15,244 nucleotides of DNA, from positions 1 through 15,244 of the forward strand of contig CAMSEJ010000015.1 of NCBI GenBank assembly GCA_947057405.1, written 5' to 3'. The notes beneath the pieces are model-generated. The model had not been told where the DNA came from and ran no database searches. It saw only the letters and a program-made list of their open reading frames with translations. Positions within the stretch are counted from its first letter, which is position 1. Every line of letters starts with the position of its first letter. A program made the position numbers and the translations under genes. Shown piece by piece: positions 1-5,192 of the stretch. Origin of the DNA: an uncultured Roseburia sp. Its GTDB lineage: Bacteria > Bacillota > Clostridia > Lachnospirales > Lachnospiraceae.

Positions 1-2
1 AA

Positions 3-395
3 TTCCTATCAGGAAATCCTATTTTTCATAGACACAAGATTTTTTACAGCCTCTCCTTTGGGGATACCACGCCGAACTGGAATCTCCCATACGGCCATTT
101 AGAGATCTATGACGGAGGATGCCACAATATGCCAAGATATCAGGTGGTGCCGTTTGTGCGGGTAGTAACCAGCAGAAATGGATTTCCGCATCTGACAGTA
201 CACAGCCTGCGGCATATGTATGCAACCATACTGACCGAGCAGGGCGTGCCGCTGGTGAAGGTCAGCGCACTCCTGGGGCATAGCTCCGTACATACTACGT
301 TTGAATATTACTGTGAAGTCATGGATGAGAATGAAAAAATAATAGGGTTTATGAACGATTCGTTCGTGCCGGGAGGAGGGGATGAAGATATTTGA
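3..395 (+). CDS. Tyrosine recombinase, C-terminal part (5' end outside window)
   Basis: This is the catalytic C-terminal end of a phage-integrase-type tyrosine recombinase, an enzyme that cuts and rejoins DNA through a phosphotyrosine bond. The frame is open from the window edge to a TGA at 393-395, so the gene probably begins upstream. An internal ATG at 129 would give only 88 residues. Numbered from that ATG, the HxxR motif is HSLR (His25, Arg28), followed by GH (His51 in LLGHSS) and the nucleophile tyrosine (Tyr60 or Tyr61 in FEYYCEV). The first catalytic arginine and lysine are not visible. The residues encoded at 3-128 look little like a recombinase, so the gene could also be a truncated remnant. 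Its last 14 bases overlap the next recombinase, which suggests translational coupling. The family call is firm; whether the gene is intact cannot be decided here. Confidence 0.75.
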   Translation, partial: FLSGNPIFHRHKIFYSLSFGDTTPNWNLPYGHLEIYDGGCHNMPRYQVVPFVRVVTSRNGFPHLTVHSLRHMYATILTEQGVPLVKVSALLGHSSVHTTFEYYCEVMDENEKIIGFMNDSFVPGGGDEDI

Positions 396-1725
396 CATGG
401 AACTGCGGGATTATACCGACTGGGATGTGCAGTCGGTGTTCAAAAGAAGTGACAGGGGCAAATACGCTTACCGTGTCGTCCTGTATTTTAAGGACGGCAC
501 GAAACGGAAGAAAATGTATTCTGGCTTTGCAACGAAGAAAGAAGCTGAGGATGCGAGAAAATTCACAATGGGCGAGCTTGCAAACGGGACATTTATTGTG
601 AATGATAACATCAGGCTGAAGGATTTTCTGGAATATTGGCTTGAATATGACATCAGGAAAAGGGTGCAGAGCAGCAATACTTATGATTCCTATTCCAACA
701 TCGTCAAACATCATATCAGTCCGCTCATTGGCAGCAAAAAACTGACAGAGATTAACAAAGGAGACGTTCAGAAATTGTATCAAGACCGTGCCGGATATTC
801 CAAATCCATTGCAAGGCTGGTCAAAACAGTGATGAACGTTTCTTTGCGCTATGCGCTGTCCTATAAGCTGATAAACACAAATCCGGCAGAAGGAATGGAA
901 CTGCCCAAAACAGTGGAGGGGAAACCTTATCATACGAGGAATATTGATACGGCAAAGACGCTGAACATGGATCAAATCCTGCTGCTGCTTGAGGAAAGCA
1001 AGAATACCCCTATCCATATGCAGGTGCTGTTCAATGTGCTTATGGGACTTCGGAGACAGGAGATCAATGCCGTCAAGTATTCTGATGTGGATTATGTGAA
1101 CCGGACCCTGTCTGTGGAGCGGCAGCTTGGAAAAGAACTTGACCGCAGCCCAAATGGCCAAAACAAGGGAAGGACGAAGTGTGAGCTTCCGCTTAAGACC
1201 CCATCCAGCAGGAGAATCCTTCCGATTCCGGACTATGTGTTTGAGATGATTCTGGAAGAACGTAAGAAATATGAGAATTGGAGAAGCCGCAGAAAGGCTG
1301 TTTTCCATGATGACGGCTATATCTGCTGTTCCAGCTACAGCGGCAAACCGAGAAGCAAGGATTTTCATTGGAGGCACTATAAGGAACTTCTGAAAAGGGC
1401 GGGACTTCCGGATATCCGCTGGCATGACCTCAGAAGCACCTACTGCACACTGCTTTTGAACAATGACTTTAGTCCGGAAGCGGTATCAAGGCTTATGGGC
1501 CATGCCGGAGAACTGATTACGATTGATGTATATGGAGATAATACGAATATCATTCCGGAAGAGATGCCGGAGTTAATCTCATACATGGAAGAAGTCATGC
1601 CGAAAAAAACAGTGGAGGGCATTGCTGCGGAAACAAGTGAGGAAGAAGTTTTGGAAACGATGATTGATATGGAGGACTTTTTCGGGGATAACCATAGAAT
1701 CGGGCGCATAGACCAGAGAAAATGA
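382..1725 (+). CDS. Tyrosine recombinase / site-specific integrase, complete
   Basis: This 447-residue protein is a full-length tyrosine recombinase of the integrative-element type. An arm- or AP2-like N-terminal region (about residues 17-70) is followed by a SAM-like core-binding domain (about 76-175) and the catalytic domain (about 195-400). The catalytic set is complete: Arg224 in LMGLRRQE, a likely Lys272 in the beta-hairpin LKTPSSRR, His348 and Arg351 in WHDLR, His374 in LMGH, and Tyr384 in DVYGD. The ATG at 382 is chosen because GGAGG lies 5 bases upstream (372-376), inside the end of the preceding recombinase gene. An acidic C-terminal tail of about 45 residues follows the active-site tyrosine. 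It probably acts with the overlapping recombinase in excision or integration of a mobile element. The target site is unknown. No excisionase gene is seen in the window. Confidence 0.93.
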   Translation: MKIFDMELRDYTDWDVQSVFKRSDRGKYAYRVVLYFKDGTKRKKMYSGFATKKEAEDARKFTMGELANGTFIVNDNIRLKDFLEYWLEYDIRKRVQSSNTYDSYSNIVKHHISPLIGSKKLTEINKGDVQKLYQDRAGYSKSIARLVKTVMNVSLRYALSYKLINTNPAEGMELPKTVEGKPYHTRNIDTAKTLNMDQILLLLEESKNTPIHMQVLFNVLMGLRRQEINAVKYSDVDYVNRTLSVERQLGKELDRSPNGQNKGRTKCELPLKTPSSRRILPIPDYVFEMILEERKKYENWRSRRKAVFHDDGYICCSSYSGKPRSKDFHWRHYKELLKRAGLPDIRWHDLRSTYCTLLLNNDFSPEAVSRLMGHAGELITIDVYGDNTNIIPEEMPELISYMEEVMPKKTVEGIAAETSEEEVLETMIDMEDFFGDNHRIGRIDQRK

Positions 1726-1754
1726 ACAGTCGTGAATTGAGACAGAAAAAGAGG

Positions 1755-1782
1755 TGTAAATTTGATTGCTTTCTGCTATAAT
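1755..1782 (+). promoter_or_regulatory. Extended -10 promoter for the Rpn pseudogene
   Basis: A perfect TATAAT at 1777-1782 is preceded by TG one base upstream (TGCTATAAT), which is the extended -10 form. A weak -35 (TGTAAA, 1755-1760) lies 16 bases upstream. Transcription would begin near 1789, ahead of the broken Rpn gene. A small hairpin (AAGGGG 1806-1811 with CCCCTT 1820-1825) lies in the leader, but no T-run follows it. Confidence 0.5.
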
Positions 1783-1828
1783 ACAAGTGAGCAAATAATT
1801 TGGGAAAGGGGTTGATAATCCCCTTGGA

Positions 1829-2643
1829 GTGTATGGTGTTTCTTTTGGAACGGAACATGAGGTGGATGGTATGGAGAGTTATGTTTTGAATGATGTGGAA
1901 TATGATTTTAAGCCATTGGAAATCTTTGTTCCAGATCCGAATTATGAAGTTGATGAAAAAGAACTGGAAAAAAGCATAGAAAAAAATAAAACGATTATAG
2001 CAAGGGCAAGGGTGAGTCGGAAGAAATCAATGCAAAAATTCGTTTAGATATTTTGGCAAAAGATGATACAGGGAAACAATATAATATTGAAGTGCAGAAG
2101 AAACCAGAGGGCGCACATATACGGTGGGCAAGATTTAACAGCAGTATGATGGATTCCCGGATGCTAAAAGAAGGACAGGAATTTTCAGAACTTAGAGATT
2201 CCTATATGGTGTTTATTACGCAGACAGATATATTCGGTCATGGATTGCCGATTTATACGATAAACAGGCATTTTGAGGAATTTGATGATATATTTGATGA
2301 TGGTTCTAATTTCGTATATGTAAACGGCAGTTATAAAGGCGATGATGCTGTCGGTAAATTGATGCATGATTTTAGATGTAAGAGCTCAAAGGATATTTAC
2401 TATCCTGAATTGGCAAAAGGCGTAAAGCATTTTAAAGAGGAAGAAGGAGGTCGGAAAGCTATGTGTGAGGCTGTTGAGAAATATGCTGAAAAGAAAGCTG
2501 CTGTAAAGGTAAAAGAAGAAAGAAGCATGATGACTCAAATAGTTGCGGCATTGGTTGCCGACAAGGATGATGATACTATCATAAAAGAATTGAATTGTAC
2601 GTTGGAGCAAATTATTTCGCTTCGAACAGTAATGGGTAAGTAG
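1829..2643 (+). pseudogene. Rpn-family (PD-(D/E)XK) nuclease/transposase-like gene, frameshifted
   Basis: Two ORFs in different frames look like one broken gene. The first piece (GTG at 1829 to TAG at 2045-2047) reads MYGVSFGTEHEVDGMES and ends in a lysine-rich tail that looks out of frame. The second piece is open in another frame from 1990 to TAG at 2641-2643. It carries family hallmarks: RLDILAKDD, then YNIEVQ (the ExQ form of the PD-(D/E)XK site), SELRDSYMVFI and GHGLPIYTI. The catalytic Asp is codon 2047-2049, upstream of the only start in this frame (TTG 2053), so that start cannot give an active enzyme. The frames overlap in 1990-2044, where a one-base loss or two-base gain would join them. 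Rpn proteins are DNA nucleases linked to recombination and are common in mobile DNA. The C-terminal half is lysine- and glutamate-rich. The segment is clearly more AT-rich than the uvr genes. Confidence 0.7.
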
Positions 2644-2675
2644 ATTCGTGTAATACTAATTTATCGTGAAAGCAG

Positions 2676-2715
2676 AGGGAAGTATTTTCGTTAAAGATGG
2701 AGAGCTTCCCTTTTT
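2676..2715 (+). terminator. Intrinsic terminator after the Rpn pseudogene
   Basis: A 7-base stem (AGGGAAG 2676-2682 with CTTCCCT 2705-2711) closes a 22-base loop and runs straight into TTTTT (2711-2715). It lies 33 bases after the pseudogene stop. The large loop makes it weaker than a compact terminator. Confidence 0.6.
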
Positions 2716-2755
2716 GTGTGGAAAAATTCATTTGAAAGGGGGAAATGGAGATAAT

Positions 2756-2800
2756 ATGAATATCACTCCGGATTCCGTAACAGTGAAGCCGGAAGGCTGA
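2756..2800 (+). other. 14-codon ORF with a good ribosome binding site, possibly the start of a broken gene
   Basis: An ATG at 2756 has GGAG at 2747-2750 (spacing 5) and a second purine-rich run (AAGGGGG) just before it. It encodes MNITPDSVTVKPEG and stops at TGA 2798-2800. The +1 frame stays open from 2799 to TAG at 2928-2930 and gives a plausible protein-like sequence (ELLQKYEQMFACAWTNERYY and onward). This may be a small gene broken by a one-base indel. I do not recognise the family. Confidence 0.3.
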
Positions 2801-2808
2801 ACTGTTAC
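2777..2808 (+). repeat. Perfect two-part hairpin with GNRA loop
   Basis: GTAACAGT (2777-2784) pairs fully with ACTGTTAC (2801-2808), and AGCC (2787-2790) pairs with GGCT (2795-2798). The loop is GGAA, a GNRA tetraloop. The two stems are separated by GA on each side, which in RNA can form tandem sheared G-A pairs. There is no T-run on either strand, so it is not a normal terminator. It lies between the Rpn terminator and the promoter at 2838 and overlaps the end of the 14-codon ORF. Confidence 0.8.
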
Positions 2809-2837
2809 AAAAATATGAACAAATGTTTGCTTGCGCA

Positions 2838-2866
2838 TGGACAAATGAAAGGTATTATGCTACAAT
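2838..2866 (+). promoter_or_regulatory. Sigma-A-like promoter upstream of the structured segment and uvrB
   Basis: TGGACA (2838-2843), a 17-base spacer and TACAAT (2861-2866), with TG one base before the -10 (ATGCTACAAT). The predicted start near 2872-2874 falls on the first base of the interrupted stem described next. It may drive a small RNA, or uvrB through a leader of about 250 bases. No other convincing uvrB promoter was seen. Confidence 0.5.
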
Positions 2867-2871
2867 GAGCA

Positions 2872-2997
2872 GAACGGTGGCCGGACTTGACCGAACTGTC
2901 ATTTTGTGGATACCATCATTGAGAGGTTAGCCAGGATGTTAATAAAAGCTGTTATATCCCAAGTGTTCCGTTCGGTTTTATCTTGTCCGTATCGTTC
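2872..2997 (+). ncRNA. Candidate structured RNA or long leader, unidentified
   Basis: Three nested colinear pairings close this segment: GAACG (2872-2876) with CGTTC (2993-2997), CGGAC (2882-2886) with GTCCG (2985-2989), and ACCGAAC (2890-2896) with GTTCGGT (2970-2976). Internal loops separate them and about 73 bases lie inside. The outer stem begins where the promoter at 2838-2866 would start transcription. The long interrupted rod recalls 6S RNA, but I find no sequence match that would name it, and it is short for 6S. No terminator follows, so it could instead be part of the uvrB leader. The segment also overlaps the +1 frame noted after the 14-codon ORF, so a decayed coding origin is possible. 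Confidence 0.27.
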
Positions 2998-3048
2998 CCA
3001 AAACCCGGCTGAGTAACCAAAATTCGTGTAATGGGGATTTTTTAAGAA

Positions 3049-3207
3049 ATGGAATACTTAAACTGTACGAATTGCGGGCGAAATATCGAACTTTTTGATT
3101 ATGACTTTTGGAGGTGGTATTTGTGCAGACTGCACAAAATAGATTTAAGCTTCACAGCGCTTACAAGCCCACAGGCGACCAGCCGCAGGCAATCGAATCC
3201 CTTGTAA
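3049..3207 (+). other. Small CxxC...CxxH ORF overlapping the uvrB start, doubtful
   Basis: An ATG at 3049 opens a 52-residue frame starting MEYLNCTNCGRNIELFD. It has CxxC (Cys6, Cys9) and then CxxH (Cys26, His29), the spacing of a small zinc-binding fold. The second pair lies inside the start of uvrB in another frame. Only a weak GGGGA (3034-3038) lies upstream. It may be an upstream ORF, a remnant or chance. Confidence 0.2.
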
Positions 3208-5126
3208 AAGGCTTTAAAGAAGGCAACCAATTCCAGACTTTACTGGGGGTCACAGGCTCCGGCAAGACCTTCACGATGGCAAACGTCATCCAGCAGTTAA
3301 ACAAACCGACTTTGGTAATAGCGCACAATAAAACCCTTGCTGCCCAATTGTATGGCGAGTTCAAGGAGTTCTTCCCTGAGAATGCGGTGGAATATTTTGT
3401 GTCCTATTACGACTACTACCAACCCGAAGCCTACATCCCGTCTTCGGACACCTACATCGCCAAGGATTCCGCCATCAACGAGGAAATCGACAAGCTGCGC
3501 CTTTCCGCCACAGCTGCCTTAGTCGAGCGTCGGGATGTCGTTATTATCGCCAGCGTATCCTGTATCTACGGCTTAGGCAGCCCGGTGGATTACCAGAACA
3601 TGATGGTATCCTTACGCCCCGGCCAGGAAAAAGATCGTGATGAAGTCATCAAAAAACTAATCAGCATCCAATACACCCGCAACGACATGGACTTCCACCG
3701 AGGCACCTTCCGCGTGCGCGGGGACGTGCTTGAGATCTTCCCGGCAAACTTCAGCGAAACGGCATATCGGGTAGAATTTTTCGGGGACGAGGTAGAACGG
3801 ATTACCGAAATTGATATCCTGACCGGGGAGATCAAAAACCAGCTGCAGCATATAGCAGTATTTCCCGCATCCCACTACGTCGTCCCGCAGGAGAAAATCA
3901 ACGAAGCTTGTATTGCCATCGAACAGGAAATGGAAGAGCGCGTGCGTTTTTTCAAAAGCCATGACAAGCTATTGGAAGCGCAGCGGATTTCCGAGCGCAC
4001 GAATTTCGACATCGAAATGATGCGTGAAACCGGATTTTGCAGCGGCATCGAGAATTATTCCAGGCACTTGGCGGGGATGCCCGCAGGCGCGACGCCGCAT
4101 ACCCTGATGGATTACTTTCCGGATGATTTTTTAATCATCGTGGACGAGTCCCATATCACAATCCCGCAGGTGCGCGGCATGTACGCCGGGGATCAGTCCC
4201 GCAAGTCTACACTTGTGGATTACGGATTCCGCCTGCCGAGCGCCAAGGACAACCGTCCGTTGAATTTTGATGAATTTGAAAGCAAGATCGATCAAATGAT
4301 GTTTGTTTCCGCAACGCCGAACGTCTACGAACAGGAGCACGAGCTAAAGCGCGTCGAGCAGATCATCCGCCCGACGGGGCTTTTGGATCCGAAGGTGGAG
4401 GTGCGTCCGGTGGAAGGGCAGATCGACGACCTGATAGCCGAAGTCAAAAAAGAGACGGCAAACCACAATAAGATCCTGATCACCACGCTGACCAAGCGCA
4501 TGGCGGAAGATCTGACCGATTATATGAACGAAGTGGGCATCCGTGTAAAATACCTGCATTCCGACATTGATACGCTAGAGCGTTCCGAAATCATCCGCGA
4601 TATGCGTCTGGATGTATTCGACGTTTTAGTCGGCATCAACCTGCTGCGCGAAGGGCTCGACATTCCGGAAATCACGCTGGTGGCGATTTTAGACGCAGAC
4701 AAGGAAGGCTTCCTCCGTTCGGAAACCTCCCTGATCCAGACCATTGGGCGCGCGGCGCGGAACTCCGAGGGGCATGTTATTATGTACGCGGATTCGATTA
4801 CCGATTCCATGCGTGTCGCTATGGACGAAACGGAACGCAGGCGTACCATCCAGCAGCAGTACAACGAAGCGCACGGGATTACGCCCCAGACCATCCGCAA
4901 ATCCGTCCGGGAACTGATCAGCATTTCCAAGAAAGTTGCAAAGGAAGAACAGCAGTTTGCAAAAGATCCGGAATCCATGAGCAACAAAGAACTTGATAAG
5001 CTGATCGCCGAAGTCAAAAAGAAAATGGAACGCGCCGCTGCGGATTTGAATTTTGAAGCGGCGGCAGAATTGCGTGATAAAATGATAGAACTGAAAAAAT
5101 ACCGCACAGAAAAAGACGGAAAATAA
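3123..5126 (+). CDS. uvrB: UvrABC excision nuclease subunit B
   Basis: UvrB is the damage-verifying DNA helicase of nucleotide excision repair. It is loaded on DNA by UvrA and then recruits UvrC for the two cuts. The GTG at 3123 is chosen because GGAGGTG (3110-3116) sits 6 bases upstream; TTG 3108 and GTG 3114 would fall on or before that site. The product is 667 residues, normal for the family. Visible motifs are Walker A GVTGSGKT (42-49), the DNA-threading beta-hairpin YYDYYQPEAY (from 95), motif II DESH (341-344), motif VI QTIGRAAR (539-546), and a C-terminal UVR coiled coil (about 627-663) that contacts UvrC. uvrA follows after 66 bases, so they form a repair operon. I looked for a LexA box of the CGAAC-N4-GTTCG kind upstream and did not find a convincing one. 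Confidence 0.98.
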   Translation: MQTAQNRFKLHSAYKPTGDQPQAIESLVKGFKEGNQFQTLLGVTGSGKTFTMANVIQQLNKPTLVIAHNKTLAAQLYGEFKEFFPENAVEYFVSYYDYYQPEAYIPSSDTYIAKDSAINEEIDKLRLSATAALVERRDVVIIASVSCIYGLGSPVDYQNMMVSLRPGQEKDRDEVIKKLISIQYTRNDMDFHRGTFRVRGDVLEIFPANFSETAYRVEFFGDEVERITEIDILTGEIKNQLQHIAVFPASHYVVPQEKINEACIAIEQEMEERVRFFKSHDKLLEAQRISERTNFDIEMMRETGFCSGIENYSRHLAGMPAGATPHTLMDYFPDDFLIIVDESHITIPQVRGMYAGDQSRKSTLVDYGFRLPSAKDNRPLNFDEFESKIDQMMFVSATPNVYEQEHELKRVEQIIRPTGLLDPKVEVRPVEGQIDDLIAEVKKETANHNKILITTLTKRMAEDLTDYMNEVGIRVKYLHSDIDTLERSEIIRDMRLDVFDVLVGINLLREGLDIPEITLVAILDADKEGFLRSETSLIQTIGRAARNSEGHVIMYADSITDSMRVAMDETERRRTIQQQYNEAHGITPQTIRKSVRELISISKKVAKEEQQFAKDPESMSNKELDKLIAEVKKKMERAAADLNFEAAAELRDKMIELKKYRTEKDGK

Positions 5127-5135
5127 AACGGCAGT

Positions 5136-5153
5136 ATTGCGCAAAGCCGCAAT
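5136..5153 (+). repeat. Small hairpin in the uvrB-uvrA gap
   Basis: ATTGCG (5136-5141) pairs with CGCAAT (5148-5153) around a 6-base loop, 10 bases after the uvrB stop. There is no T-run, so it should not end transcription. It could affect mRNA stability or uvrA translation. Confidence 0.4.
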
Positions 5154-5192
5154 CCAGAGCAAAAAGACGGCAAACAGAACAGGAGCGAAATC

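Noticed and set aside
349..1425. 358-residue antisense ORF over the complete recombinase
   Set aside because: The plus strand here encodes a recombinase with a full catalytic set. The antisense product has no recognisable domain.
1979..1993. Programmed -1 frameshift at the A-run 1981-1986 joining the two Rpn pieces
   Set aside because: The -1 frame reads TAA at 1987-1989 directly after the slip, so it would end translation.
2644..3032. Direct repeat ATTCGTGTAAT at 2644-2654 and 3022-3032, possible attachment sites flanking the structured segment
   Set aside because: It is only 11 bases, and some repeats of this length are expected by chance in AT-rich DNA of this size. No recombination core or element-end symmetry accompanies it.
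2867..3122. LexA/DinR SOS box upstream of uvrB
   Set aside because: Several CGAAC or GTTC half-sites occur, but none is paired with the right spacing for CGAAC-N4-GTTCG.
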